Numbered from the stretch's first letter, positions 14,319 to 24,216 are shown. The stretch: 64,000 nt of DNA from Streptomyces sp. 135 (GCF_020026305.1 NZ_CP075691.1:682001-746000), one strand, 5' to 3'. The notes: generated by a model from the letters alone, not told the origin. A program made the numbers and translations.

Positions 14319-16096
14319 TCGGCCTGGCGCCCCCGGAGTACGACCCGGCGGCCCCCACGACCGCGGAGACCCTGCCCGTCGGCGCGAGCTCGACCGTCCG
14401 CGCCTACGTACGCGAGCTGTTCCAGCGCCACCGCAAGGCCTTCGCCCTGCTCATCGCGGTGAACACGCTCGCCGTGGTCGCCTCGATGGCCGGTCCCTAC
14501 CTCCTCGGCGACCTCGTCGAGAAGGTCTCGGCCGACGCCCGGGACCTGCATCTGGAGCGCACCATCGGGCTGTTCGCGCTCGCACTCGCCGTGCAGGCGT
14601 TCTTCGTACGGGAGGTGCGGCTGCGCGGTGCGATGCTCGGCGAGCGGATGCTGGCCGACCTGCGCGAGGACTTCCTCGTACGGTCCGTCGGGCTGCCGCC
14701 CGGTGTTCTGGAACGGGCCGGGACCGGCGATCTGCTCTCCCGGATCACCACGGACATCGACCGCCTGGCCAACGCCATGCGTGAGGCCGTGCCGCAGCTG
14801 GCGATCGGCGTGGTGTGGGTGGTGCTGCTGCTCGGCGGGCTCGTCGTGACCGCGCCGCCGCTGGCACCGGCGGTCCTCGTCGCCGTGCCGCTCCTGGTCG
14901 TGGGCTGCCGCTGGTACTTCAAGCGGGCCCCCGCCGCCTACCGCTCCGAGGCGGCCGGATACGCCGCCGTGGCCGCCGCGCTGGCCGAGACCGTCGACGC
15001 GGGGCGCACCATCGAGGCGCACCGGCTCGGCGAACGCCGCATCGAGCTCTCGGAACGCCGCATCAAGGAGTGGACCGCCTGGGAGCGCTACACCCTCTAC
15101 TTGCGGTCGGTGCTCTTCCCCGCGATCAACCTCACCCACACCACGGTGCTCTGTTCGACACTGATGATCGGCGGAGTCTTCGTCCTCCAGGGCTGGATCG
15201 GCGTGGGGCAGCTGACCGCGGGAGTGCTCATCTCCCAGATGCTCGTCGACCCGCTGGGGATCATCCTGCGGTGGTACGACGAGCTTCAGGTGGCCCAGGT
15301 GTCGCTGGCCCGGCTCGTCGGCGTGCGTGACATCGAGCCGGACGCGGGCGACACCTCCGTCGTCCCGGAGGGGCGTCACGTCCTCGCGGACGACGTGCAC
15401 TTCGGGTACCGCGCGGGCGTCGACGTGCTGCGCGAGGTGTCCCTCGCCATCGAGCCCGGCTCGCGTGTCGCCCTGGTCGGACCGTCGGGCGCAGGGAAGT
15501 CGACGCTCGGCCGACTGCTCGCCGGCATCTACGGACCCCGCACCGGCCAGGTCACACTGGGCGGCGCCGCCCTGTCGGCGATGCCGGCGGAGGAGGTCCG
15601 CTCCCATGTGGCGCTGGTCAACCAGGAGCACCACGTGTTCGTCGGTTCCCTGCGTGACAACCTCCTCCTCGCGCGGATCGGAGCGCGGGACGCCGAACTG
15701 TGGGCGGCACTCGGCGCGGTCGACGCGGCCGACTGGGCGCGTGGCCTCGACGAGGGGCTGGACACCGAGGTCGGTTCCGGCGGGTTCCCGCTCACGCCCG
15801 CGCAGGCACAGCAGATCGCACTGGCACGTCTCGTTCTCGCCGATCCGCACACGCTGGTCCTGGACGAGGCGACCTCCCTGCTCGACCCCCGGGCCGCGCG
15901 GCATCTGGAGCGCTCGCTCGCCCGCGTCCTGGACGGCCGCACGGTGGTGGCGATCGCCCACCGCCTGCACACCGCGCACGACGCGGACGTCATCGCGGTA
16001 GTGGAGAACGGTCGGATCAGCGAGCTCGGCAGCCACGACGACCTGGTGTCCGCCGACGGCGCGTACGCGGCGCTGTGGCGGTCCTGGCACGGATAG
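14315..16096 (+). CDS. ABC exporter half-protein, catalytic partner
   Basis: 593 residues: transmembrane domain (about 35-330) then ATPase. Walker A is intact (GPSGAGKST), Walker B is LVLDEATSLLD and the switch His is present (IAHRLHTA), but the signature is altered (LTPAQAQQIALARL instead of LSGGQ). In a heterodimer its Walker A would face the intact LSGGQ of the upstream protein, giving one working site. The other pair would be doubly degenerate. The start overlaps the upstream stop by four bases. The family fits lipid, peptide or drug export from the cytoplasm. Confidence 0.88.
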   Translation: MIGLAPPEYDPAAPTTAETLPVGASSTVRAYVRELFQRHRKAFALLIAVNTLAVVASMAGPYLLGDLVEKVSADARDLHLERTIGLFALALAVQAFFVREVRLRGAMLGERMLADLREDFLVRSVGLPPGVLERAGTGDLLSRITTDIDRLANAMREAVPQLAIGVVWVVLLLGGLVVTAPPLAPAVLVAVPLLVVGCRWYFKRAPAAYRSEAAGYAAVAAALAETVDAGRTIEAHRLGERRIELSERRIKEWTAWERYTLYLRSVLFPAINLTHTTVLCSTLMIGGVFVLQGWIGVGQLTAGVLISQMLVDPLGIILRWYDELQVAQVSLARLVGVRDIEPDAGDTSVVPEGRHVLADDVHFGYRAGVDVLREVSLAIEPGSRVALVGPSGAGKSTLGRLLAGIYGPRTGQVTLGGAALSAMPAEEVRSHVALVNQEHHVFVGSLRDNLLLARIGARDAELWAALGAVDAADWARGLDEGLDTEVGSGGFPLTPAQAQQIALARLVLADPHTLVLDEATSLLDPRAARHLERSLARVLDGRTVVAIAHRLHTAHDADVIAVVENGRISELGSHDDLVSADGAYAALWRSWHG

Positions 16097-16356
16097 CGGC
16101 TGCTCAGGAGGGGGTGGGCGCAGCGGCTCCGCGGTGAGCGGGGCCACGGCCCTTGCATGGGCGGGGGCGGCCATTCGCGCGTGAGCGGGGGCGGCCGCGC
16201 CCGGATTGATCATCGTCGGCCTCACCGACGCGTCCGGGACCGCTCCGATCCGCCCTGTCGCAGGCATCGAGGAGCCGACCACGGGCTCAGCGGTGATCGG
16301 CGGGGCGGAAGCGCGCCGCCCGGTGGCGCAGGCCAGGCTCGTGCGAAGGTCGGCCC

Positions 16357-17169
16357 TCAGATGACGTTGAGCGCGGCGGCGCCGCCCACTCCCCCGAGCA
16401 GCATGAACACCGGCATCAACACCTTCAGCTCGATCCAGCTGCCGGCCCGGAAACGCAACGCCTTCGGGGGCCCGATCGGGTACCAGCGCTTGCGTCCGAT
16501 GGGAATGGGCCAGAGGACCGGGCACCCGGAGACCGTCAGGGCGTCCCCCAGGTCGTGGACCAGCGCTCCGAGGACGATCGGGAGCCCGAGCCACAGATAC
16601 TCCTGGCCCGGCGCGGTGAACAGCCAGTCCGAGCCATTGCCGGGCTTGTCGAGGATCCCGGCGAGGATCCAGGCACTCGTCGCGGCGAGCAGCCACACCA
16701 GCACATCGCTGCTCGATCCGCGTGCGGCCCGCCACAGCAGGCCTTCGATGGCGAGCACCATGTGGACGAAGAGGATCGCGAGGACCGCCCAGCGCCCGCC
16801 GGATATCGCCAGGGCCGAGGCCCCCGCGCCGATCAGCACCGCCCACAGCCAGGTGTGCGTCAGCGTGCGGTGCCCGCCCGAGCGGCGCGGGTCCCCCTGC
16901 TTGCGCGTCGCCTTGTAGACGGAGTAGGAGAGCTTGTCGACGATCTCGCACAGGCCGCGTGACAGCGGCCCGAAGGCGCGCGAGATGGTGGCCGACTTGT
17001 GGTCGAGGTCGGGCGCGAGCGCCGCCCCGGCACAGATCAGGGCTCCTACGAGGAGGACCGGCCAGGGCATCGTGTGCCCCGCGGCCGCGGCAGCCGCGCC
17101 GACTCCGAGCCAGGCCGCCGCCCCCGACAGTGAGTGTGCCGGTCCCATCATTGCTGTCGCCCGCCCCAT
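16357..17169 (-). CDS. YdjM-like membrane-bound metal-dependent hydrolase
   Basis: 270 residues with several hydrophobic segments. The HSLSG near the N-terminus, APDLDHKSATIS and HRTLTHTW segments carry the conserved His/Asp residues of the YdjM/LexA-regulated membrane family, which is annotated as metal-dependent hydrolase although no substrate is firmly known. The C-terminal part continues with more helices and VHDLGDALTVSGCPVLWPIP. Starts at 17169 or at ATGATG 17151 are both possible. It is divergent from the helicase gene. Confidence 0.75.
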   Translation of the reverse strand: MGRATAMMGPAHSLSGAAAWLGVGAAAAAAGHTMPWPVLLVGALICAGAALAPDLDHKSATISRAFGPLSRGLCEIVDKLSYSVYKATRKQGDPRRSGGHRTLTHTWLWAVLIGAGASALAISGGRWAVLAILFVHMVLAIEGLLWRAARGSSSDVLVWLLAATSAWILAGILDKPGNGSDWLFTAPGQEYLWLGLPIVLGALVHDLGDALTVSGCPVLWPIPIGRKRWYPIGPPKALRFRAGSWIELKVLMPVFMLLGGVGGAAALNVI

Positions 17170-17272
17170 TTCGATTGTTCTGACGCCCCGTTGGCGACAC
17201 AGCGTAGCGTTCGTGATCTTCGTCAGGGCCTCCGGTTCCCTGATCGGGTGAGAAGGAAGGCAAGATGGGGGT

Positions 17273-19786
17273 GTGACCCTTATTGATCAGCTGCCGCCGG
17301 ATGCCGACCCCGATGCCCTCTTCGAAGCCTTCTCGTCGTGGGCCGAGGATCAGGGGATCACTCTCTACCCGGCCCAGGAGGAGGCGCTGATCGAGGTGGT
17401 CTCCGGAGCGAACGTGATCTTGTCCACGCCGACCGGCTCGGGCAAGAGCCTGGTGGCGGCGGGCGCTCACTTCACGGCCCTCGCCCAGGACAAGGTGACC
17501 TTCTACACGGCGCCCATCAAGGCACTGGTCTCGGAGAAGTTCTTCGACCTCTGCAAGCTCTTCGGCACCGAGAACGTCGGCATGCTCACCGGTGACGCGT
17601 CGGTCAACGCCGACGCCCCCGTCATCTGCTGCACGGCCGAGGTCCTCGCCTCGATCGCGCTGCGGGACGGCAAGTACGCCGACATCGGCCAGGTCGTGAT
17701 GGACGAGTTCCACTTCTACGCCGAGCCGGACCGCGGCTGGGCGTGGCAGATCCCCCTGCTGGAACTGCCTCAGGCGCAGTTCATCCTCATGTCGGCGACG
17801 CTCGGCGACGTCAGCATGTTCGAAAAGGACCTGACCCGCCGCACGGGTCGGCCCACCTCGGTGGTGCGGTCCGCGACGCGTCCGGTCCCGCTCTCCTACG
17901 AGTACCGTCTGACGCCGATCACCGAGACACTCACGGAGCTGCTCGAGACCAAGCAGGCGCCGGTCTACATCGTTCACTTCACGCAGGCGCAGGCCGTCGA
18001 GCGAGCACAGTCGCTGATGAGCATCAACATGTGCACGCGCGAGGAGAAGGACAAGATCGCCGATCTGATCGGCAATTTCCGCTTCACCACCAAGTTCGGC
18101 CGCAACCTCTCGCGCTACGTGCGCCACGGCATCGGCGTACACCACGCCGGCATGCTGCCGAAGTACCGCCGCCTGGTGGAGAAGCTCGCGCAGGCGGGTC
18201 TCCTCAAGGTCATCTGCGGCACGGACACCCTCGGGGTCGGCGTCAATGTGCCGATCCGCACGGTGCTCTTCACCGCACTCACCAAGTACGACGGCAGCCG
18301 CGTTCGCACGCTGCGCGCGCGGGAGTTCCACCAGATCGCCGGGCGGGCCGGGCGCGCGGGCTTCGACACCGCGGGCCTCGTGGTCGCCCAGGCGCCCGAG
18401 CACGTCATCGAGAACGAGAAGGCGCTTGCCAAGGCGGGCGACGACGCGAAGAAGCGTCGCAAGGTGGTCCGCAAGAAAGCTCCCGAGGGCTTCGTCGGCT
18501 GGACCGAGAACACCTTCGAGAAGCTCATCGCGTCCGAGCCGGAGCCGCTGACGTCCCGCTTCCGGGTCACGCACACGATGTTGCTCTCCGTGATCGCCCG
18601 TCCCGGCAACGCCTTCGAGGCGATGCGTCACCTCCTCGAGGACAATCATGAGCCGCGCAAGCAGCAGCTTCGGCACATCCGCCGCGCTATCGCGATCTAC
18701 CGCTCGCTCCTCGCCGGCGGCGTCGTGGAGAAGCTCACCGAGCCGGATGCCACCGGCCGCATCGTGCGGCTGACCGTCGACCTTCAGCAGGACTTCGCCC
18801 TCAACCAGCCGCTGTCCACGTTCGCCCTCGCCGCCTTCGAAGTGCTCGATCCCGAGTCCCCGTCGTACGCCCTCGACATGGTGTCCGTCGTCGAGTCCAC
18901 TCTCGACGACCCGCGCCAGATCCTCGCGGCCCAGCAGAACAAGGCGCGCGGTGAGGCCGTCGCGCTGATGAAGGCCGACGGCGTCGAGTACGAGGAGCGG
19001 ATGGAGCGGCTCCAGGACATCACGTACCCGAAGCCCCTGGAGGAGCTGCTCTTCCACGCGTACAACACGTACCGCACGAGCCACCCGTGGGTCGGCGACC
19101 ACCCGCTCTCCCCGAAGTCGGTCATCCGTGACATGTACGAACGGGCGCTCTCCTTCACTGAGTTCACCTCCTTCTACGAGCTCGCCCGCACCGAGGGCAT
19201 CGTGCTGCGCTACCTCGCGAGCGCGTACAAGGCGCTGGAGCACACCATTCCGGACGACCTGAAGTCGGAGGATCTGGAGGATCTGATCGCCTGGCTCGGT
19301 GAGATGGTCCGCCAGGTCGACTCCAGCCTCCTCGACGAGTGGGAGCAGCTTGCCAACCCCGAGGTCATGACGGCCGAGGAGGCCCAGGAGAAGGCCGACC
19401 AGGTCAAGCCGGTGACGGCGAACGCCCGCGCCTTCCGCGTCCTCGTGCGCAACGCGCTGTTCCGCAGGGTCGAGCTGGCCGCTCTCGATCACGTCGAGGA
19501 GCTCGGCGAACTGGACGGCGAATCCGGCTGGGACGCGGACGTCTGGGGCGAGGCCATGGACAAGTACTGGGATGAGTACGAAGATCTCGGGACCGGTCCC
19601 GACGCGCGCGGCCCCAAGCTGTTGCGCATCGAGGAGGATCCGGAGCACGGTCTGTGGCGCGTCCGGCAGACGTTCGCCGACCCGAACGGCGACCATGACT
19701 GGGGCATCAGCGCGGAGGTCGATCTCGCGGCCTCCGACGAGGAGGGCCGCGCCATCGTCCGGGTCACGGACGTCGGCCAGCTCTGA
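17273..19786 (+). CDS. DEAD/DEAH helicase of the DUF3516 type
   Basis: 837 residues. Ski2-like superfamily 2 helicase core: motif I TPTGSGKS (about residue 53), motif II DEFH (about 144), motif III SATLGD, and motif VI QIAGRAGRAG. The C-terminal 350 residues are the DUF3516 extension characteristic of actinobacterial members. It is probably an RNA or structured nucleic-acid helicase; the exact substrate is not known. The GTG at 17273 gives a full-length protein. The next gene, TesB, begins 46 bases after its stop and could be co-transcribed. Confidence 0.9.
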   Translation: MTLIDQLPPDADPDALFEAFSSWAEDQGITLYPAQEEALIEVVSGANVILSTPTGSGKSLVAAGAHFTALAQDKVTFYTAPIKALVSEKFFDLCKLFGTENVGMLTGDASVNADAPVICCTAEVLASIALRDGKYADIGQVVMDEFHFYAEPDRGWAWQIPLLELPQAQFILMSATLGDVSMFEKDLTRRTGRPTSVVRSATRPVPLSYEYRLTPITETLTELLETKQAPVYIVHFTQAQAVERAQSLMSINMCTREEKDKIADLIGNFRFTTKFGRNLSRYVRHGIGVHHAGMLPKYRRLVEKLAQAGLLKVICGTDTLGVGVNVPIRTVLFTALTKYDGSRVRTLRAREFHQIAGRAGRAGFDTAGLVVAQAPEHVIENEKALAKAGDDAKKRRKVVRKKAPEGFVGWTENTFEKLIASEPEPLTSRFRVTHTMLLSVIARPGNAFEAMRHLLEDNHEPRKQQLRHIRRAIAIYRSLLAGGVVEKLTEPDATGRIVRLTVDLQQDFALNQPLSTFALAAFEVLDPESPSYALDMVSVVESTLDDPRQILAAQQNKARGEAVALMKADGVEYEERMERLQDITYPKPLEELLFHAYNTYRTSHPWVGDHPLSPKSVIRDMYERALSFTEFTSFYELARTEGIVLRYLASAYKALEHTIPDDLKSEDLEDLIAWLGEMVRQVDSSLLDEWEQLANPEVMTAEEAQEKADQVKPVTANARAFRVLVRNALFRRVELAALDHVEELGELDGESGWDADVWGEAMDKYWDEYEDLGTGPDARGPKLLRIEEDPEHGLWRVRQTFADPNGDHDWGISAEVDLAASDEEGRAIVRVTDVGQL

Positions 19787-19832
19787 CCGCCCGGAGGAAG
19801 CACGCGTCCCGGACAGGAGTCGAGGAACTGTC

Positions 19833-20735
19833 ATGAGCAATCCCGCCGACCGGCTGGTCGATCTGCTGGACCTGGAGCAGATCGAGGTCAACATCTTCCG
19901 GGGCCGCAGCCCCCAGGAATCCCTCCAGCGGGTGTTCGGCGGACAGGTCGCCGGACAGGCCTTGGTGGCAGCGGGCCGCACCACCGAGGGCGACCGCCCG
20001 GTGCACTCCCTGCACGCGTACTTCCTCCGTCCGGGCCGCCCGGGCGTGCCCATCGTGTACCAGGTCGAGCGGGTCAGGGACGGGCGCTCCTTCACCACGC
20101 GCCGCGTCACCGCCGTCCAGCAGGGCCGCACGATCTTCAATCTCGCCGCCTCCTTCCATCAGCCCGAGCAGGGCGCGTTCGAACACCAGTTGCCGCCGCG
20201 CCTCAAGGCTCCCGCCCCCGAGTCGCTTCCGACGGTCGTCGACGAGATCAAGGAGCACCTCGGTGCGCTCCCTGAACAGCTGGAGCGCATGGCGCGGCGC
20301 CAGCCCTTCGACATCCGTTATGTGGACCGGCTGCGCTGGACCGCCGAGGAGATCAAGGACGCGGAGCCGCGCAGCGCTGTGTGGATGCGCGCCGTCGGCC
20401 CGCTGGGCGACGACCCGCTCGTGCACACCTGTGCGCTCACCTACGCGAGCGACATGACGCTCCTCGACGCCGTGCGCATCCCGGTGGAGCCCCTGTGGGG
20501 CCCGCGTGGCTTCGACATGGCCTCGCTCGACCACGCCATGTGGTTCCACCGCCCCTTCCGGGCGGACGAGTGGTTCCTGTACGACCAGGAGTCCCCCATC
20601 GTGACGGGGGGCCGCGGCCTCGCCCGAGGCCGTATCTACGACACCGACGGCCGGCTCCTGGTGTCGGTCGTCCAGGAAGGGCTGTTCCGCCCGTACGGGG
20701 AGCGCCACATGGACAGCCCGGCGCCAGGCGCCTGA
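19833..20735 (+). CDS. tesB: Acyl-CoA thioesterase II
   Basis: 300 residues with two hot-dog domains. The N-terminal domain has FGGQVAGQALVAA and HSLHAYFLRPG; the C-terminal has SLDHAMWFHRPFRADEW and GRGLARGRIYDTDGRLL, with the Asp, Thr and Gln segments typical of TesB. It hydrolyses medium and long acyl-CoA to free acid and CoA in the cytoplasm. The start at 19833 follows GAGGAACTG; a longer open frame upstream is only overlap with the helicase gene. Confidence 0.92.
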   Translation: MSNPADRLVDLLDLEQIEVNIFRGRSPQESLQRVFGGQVAGQALVAAGRTTEGDRPVHSLHAYFLRPGRPGVPIVYQVERVRDGRSFTTRRVTAVQQGRTIFNLAASFHQPEQGAFEHQLPPRLKAPAPESLPTVVDEIKEHLGALPEQLERMARRQPFDIRYVDRLRWTAEEIKDAEPRSAVWMRAVGPLGDDPLVHTCALTYASDMTLLDAVRIPVEPLWGPRGFDMASLDHAMWFHRPFRADEWFLYDQESPIVTGGRGLARGRIYDTDGRLLVSVVQEGLFRPYGERHMDSPAPGA

Positions 20736-20751
20736 GGGGCGGAGGATCCTG

Positions 20752-21954
20752 GTGGGAGGCATGGTGCAACGAATAGGCGTGGCCGAGCGTCGGGCGCGAC
20801 TCGCACTTCGGCATCGGCTGACGGCCGACACCAGGGCGGACGATCCGGCCGAGGTGGCACGGTCTCTGCTGGCGCTGCACGGCACTGATCCGTCGTCGGT
20901 GTACGTGGGCGCCTGGGCCCGTATGCGGGACGGGCGTGTAGCGGACGTGGAGCGGGCGCTCTACGAGGACCGGTCGGTGATCCGGTTGATGGGAATGCGC
21001 CGCACGGTCTTCGTGACGTCCCTTGATGTAGCTCCCGTGCTGCAAGCCGCGTGTTCCCGCGCGGTCGCCGCCCGGGAGCGCCGCCTCCTCCTCGGCATGC
21101 TCACGGAGAGCGGCGTCGCCGCGGACGCGGCCGGAATCGCCGCGTGGCTGGCGGAGGCCGAGGAGGCGGCTCTGCGGGCCCTCAAGGAGCGGGGCGAGGC
21201 AACGGCGGCCGAGCTGGCGAGCGACGACCCACGTCTGAGCACGGAGCTGGTGATGGCGCGCGGCAAGAGCTACGAGGACCGGCAGAAACTGGCCAGCAGG
21301 CTCCTTCTCCTGCTCGCCGCCGAGGGCCATGTCGTACGCGGACGCCCCCGCGGCACGTGGACCTCTCACCAGTACCGCTGGGCCCCGCTGACGGATTGGT
21401 TCCCTGGCGGGCTCGCCGACTGGGAGACCCAGGAAGCCCAGTTCGAACTCGCCCGGCGGTGGCTGCGAACGTTCGGTCCGGCCACGGCGAATGATCTGCG
21501 CTGGTGGACCGGGTGGACCAAGACCCAGACGAAGCGAGCGCTGACGGAGCTGTGCCCTGTCGAGGTCGACCTGGACGGAGTGACCGGTCTGCTGCTTCCC
21601 GACGACATGGAGCAGACTCCTCCACCTGAGCCGTGGGCCGCCCTGCTCCCGGCGCTCGACTCGACTCCGATGGGCTGGCAGAACCGTGGTTGGTTCCTCG
21701 GCGACCACGGCCCCCGCCTGTTCGACAGAAACGGCAACATCGGCCCGTCTCTGTGGTGGAACGGCCGCATCGTCGGGGGGTGGGCTCAAGACAGCCGAGG
21801 TGAGATCGTGTGCAGGTTCCTGGAAGACGTCGGGAGCGACGCGCAGAGCGCTGTGCGGGTTGAGGCAGAGCGTCTCGCCGCGCGCCTGGGCGGGGTGCGA
21901 CTCACCGCGCGCACGCGTGGCCGCACATGGCTCGAAGAGGAGCTGGCCGGTTGA
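20752..21954 (+). CDS. Winged-helix DNA-binding protein of the AlkZ/YcaQ family
   Basis: 400 residues. The protein has the HTH_42 (winged helix) fold of AlkZ/YcaQ DNA glycosylases, which remove bulky alkylated bases or open interstrand cross-links. The N-terminal segment that carries the catalytic Gln-x-Gln/Asp in characterised members reads LLALHGTDPSSVYVGAW here, with His at the first position. The function may therefore be altered or not glycosylase. The GTG start has GGAGG six bases upstream. It follows tesB by 16 bases. Confidence 0.7.
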   Translation: MGGMVQRIGVAERRARLALRHRLTADTRADDPAEVARSLLALHGTDPSSVYVGAWARMRDGRVADVERALYEDRSVIRLMGMRRTVFVTSLDVAPVLQAACSRAVAARERRLLLGMLTESGVAADAAGIAAWLAEAEEAALRALKERGEATAAELASDDPRLSTELVMARGKSYEDRQKLASRLLLLLAAEGHVVRGRPRGTWTSHQYRWAPLTDWFPGGLADWETQEAQFELARRWLRTFGPATANDLRWWTGWTKTQTKRALTELCPVEVDLDGVTGLLLPDDMEQTPPPEPWAALLPALDSTPMGWQNRGWFLGDHGPRLFDRNGNIGPSLWWNGRIVGGWAQDSRGEIVCRFLEDVGSDAQSAVRVEAERLAARLGGVRLTARTRGRTWLEEELAG

Positions 21955-22103
21955 AGCACCCGGAGCAGCAGGCTTGGAGCGGGTCAGGTCCGGCATCTGC
22001 TTTTCCGTTCAGATCGGATTCATGGGTGGATCAGAAGTGGGCCCGGGAAGGATCCCGGATGGGTCCGGAATGATGGGGGCAACGTGACGAGGGGGGCGGG
22101 CAG

Positions 22104-22631
22104 TTGAGCGAGAACACGGCGGGGAGCGCCGAGAGTGCCGAGAGCAGGGAGGGGCTCCTTGCCGAGGCGGTCGGGCTGCGCGAGGCAGGTCGAAGAGAGG
22201 AAGCCCGAGAGCGGCTGGTCGCTCTCTCGGCGCGGTGGCCGCAGGACGCCGAGGTGGCGTACCAGACCGCGTGGGTCCACGACACGCTGGGCCTGGAGGC
22301 CGAAGCCGTTCCCTACTACGAGCGCGCGCTCGCCGGAGAGGGGCTTTCCGATGACGACCGGCGGGGAGCGCTCCTGGGCCTGGGCAGTACCTACAGGACC
22401 CTTGGCCGCTATGAGGAAGCCGTCACCACGCTCGGCGACGCGGCGGCCGAGTTCCCCGACGACGGCGCGCTCAAGACGTTCCTGGCCATGGCGCTGTACA
22501 ACACCGGCCGGACCCACGACGCGATGGAGTTGCTCCTGACGCTGCTTGCCGCCACGAGCAGGGATCCGGAGATTGCGGGCTACCGTCCTGCCATCGAGGA
22601 GTACGCCAAGGACCTCCACGCGACGATGTAG
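22104..22631 (+). CDS. TPR-repeat protein
   Basis: 175 residues, TTG start. About three tetratricopeptide units are visible from residue 30 to 150: EAGRREEARERLVALSARWP, then a unit with LGLEAEAVPYYERAL, then TLGRYEEAVTTLGDAAAEFP and a final NTGRTHDAMELLLTLLA. Such repeats bind partner proteins. Neither signal nor membrane segment is seen; the protein is cytoplasmic. No partner is indicated by its neighbours. Confidence 0.8.
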   Translation: MSENTAGSAESAESREGLLAEAVGLREAGRREEARERLVALSARWPQDAEVAYQTAWVHDTLGLEAEAVPYYERALAGEGLSDDDRRGALLGLGSTYRTLGRYEEAVTTLGDAAAEFPDDGALKTFLAMALYNTGRTHDAMELLLTLLAATSRDPEIAGYRPAIEEYAKDLHATM

Positions 22632-22664
22632 CAGCGCCGATATGGATGGCGTGCGCCCACCGGA

Positions 22665-23600
22665 CTACGCCCGCCTGCGGCGCAGCCATTTCCGCAGACC
22701 TCTCGGCTCCTCCGCCGAAGCGTCGAGCACCACCTCTCTCGGGAGGGCGGGCTCCGCTGCAAGACTTGCCCGTTCGGGCATCGGCTGAGGCGCCGGGCGC
22801 TGTGCGGGTCGGGGCGCCGGGCGCTGTGCGCGGGCCTGAACGAGGCCGATCAGCAGGCTGGAGCGCAGCCAGCGGATCTCGTCCGGGTCGTCAGCGGTGG
22901 TGATCCGTTCGACGATGCGAGCCACGGGCGAGTCCGGTGCTCCGTGGGTGCGCGGCACGGGCTTGAGACGGTTGAGGTAGGCGCGTTCGTACGGATCCCT
23001 GATGATCTCCGCAATCTGCACCGGGTCGAGCAGCGAAGCCATGGCGGCGGCGCGCTCCCAAGGGTCCTCGGCCTGGCGCAGCAGGGAATCCGCATAGCGG
23101 CCCCGCCAGTTGCGCGCCCTAAGGTCCTGGCCTTCTTCCAGTCGTGCGCGCAACGCTGCCGGCATGCGTCCCGTGAGGAGGCCGGCGTTGGCTGCGATCT
23201 CGGCGAACTGGCGCAGCTCTTCGGCGAGATAGAGCCAGACGACCGCTCGGTACCGGTTCAAGTAGAATTTGACCGGCGTCAGCGCACCGACTCGGGCGAG
23301 TCGGGTGAAGCGGGCCGGGCTGATGCCCATGACCTTCGCGCCCTCCGTGGTACCCACGGCTCTGATGTCCTTGCGCAACGACTCGGGAAAGCCTTCGCTT
23401 CCGCGTACGCGGTCGATCTCCTCACGTGACACGCGACGCTGACCGCTCCCGGTGTCCCCGACGGTGCGGATGCGCCCCAACATCACCGCGAGGTCGAACT
23501 CGCCGCGCTTCAGACCCAGTTCCCTCGCGGCGCCGCTCGGCGTGATCGGCGGTCGGACGGCAGCCGCATCGGCCGTCTGCGTGATTGTGTCACTTGCCAT
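22665..23600 (-). CDS. Actinobacterial protein with DUF6397-like features
   Basis: 311 residues from ATG 23600, chosen because homologous-looking sequence begins there; the frame is open further upstream. Two helix-turn-helix-like segments are visible: SGAARELGLKRGEFDLAVML and TTEGAKVMGISPARFTRLAR, the second followed by a VKFYLNRYRAVVWLYLAEEL stretch. The C-terminal 60 residues are Pro/Ala/Arg-rich with QRPAPRP repeats. It is likely to bind DNA or act as an adaptor; its family appears confined to Streptomyces. Function unknown. Confidence 0.65.
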   Translation of the reverse strand: MASDTITQTADAAAVRPPITPSGAARELGLKRGEFDLAVMLGRIRTVGDTGSGQRRVSREEIDRVRGSEGFPESLRKDIRAVGTTEGAKVMGISPARFTRLARVGALTPVKFYLNRYRAVVWLYLAEELRQFAEIAANAGLLTGRMPAALRARLEEGQDLRARNWRGRYADSLLRQAEDPWERAAAMASLLDPVQIAEIIRDPYERAYLNRLKPVPRTHGAPDSPVARIVERITTADDPDEIRWLRSSLLIGLVQARAQRPAPRPAQRPAPQPMPERASLAAEPALPREVVLDASAEEPRGLRKWLRRRRA

Positions 23601-23710
23601 GGTGGTTCTCCCCCGTGAGACGTGATTGCTCTCGGGAAAAACCGTAGCCCGACCACCGCGCTCCTCGCTGGGCCTGTGGATAACTCTTGTCGTGACAGCG
23701 TCAGCGCAGG

Positions 23711-24124
23711 TCAGAGGTCCACGACAGGCGTGCGTTCCGGTTGCCGGGCTCCGACGCCCAGGTGCTCGCCGACACGGTTCACGAGCAGCGTCATCTCGTA
23801 GGCGACCTGACCGATGTCGGCTTCCGCGGAACTCAGGACACAGAGGCAACTGCCGTCGCCCGCCGCCGTGACGAAGAGGACGGCGTCGTCGAACTCGATC
23901 ATCGTCTGCCGCACATTGCCGGCGTGGAAGTGGCGCCCTGATCCCTTGGCAAGGCTGTGAAGTCCTGACGAGACCGCGGCGAGATGCTCCGCGTCCTCAC
24001 GCTTCAGATCCGAACTCGCAGCCGTCACCAGTCCGTCGTTGGAGAGCACCAGCGCATGCCGTACGTGTTCCATCCGCTGCGTCAGGTCGTCCAGCAGCCA
24101 GCCCAGCCCCGTGCTCTGCCCCAT
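23711..24124 (-). CDS. Roadblock/LC7-domain protein
   Basis: 137 residues, ATG start. It has the roadblock/LC7 pattern (LLDDLTQRMEHVRHALVLSN, then DAVLFVTAAGDGSCLCVLSS, then a C-terminal helix). In Streptomyces such proteins usually sit in cvn conservons with a sensor kinase, DUF742 protein and small GTPase as regulators of GTPase signalling. Here it stands alone, without those partners, divergent from the oxidoreductase at 24217. Confidence 0.85.
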   Translation of the reverse strand: MGQSTGLGWLLDDLTQRMEHVRHALVLSNDGLVTAASSDLKREDAEHLAAVSSGLHSLAKGSGRHFHAGNVRQTMIEFDDAVLFVTAAGDGSCLCVLSSAEADIGQVAYEMTLLVNRVGEHLGVGARQPERTPVVDL

Positions 24125-24216
24125 GGTCCCGTCTCCCCGCGTCCGCTCCCCCTGGCTGGAGGATCTGACCTGCCAGCCTTCCCCACGACCGGCGCCCCGG
24201 CAAGCATGATGAGGAC

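Noticed and set aside
13208..20140. Very long minus-strand open frame (about 2310 codons)
   Set aside because: It runs antisense across several well-supported genes (ABC exporter, helicase); long antisense frames are usual in very GC-rich DNA.
23711..24124. Part of a cvn conservon operon
   Set aside because: Only the roadblock gene is present; no kinase, DUF742 or GTPase genes adjoin it.
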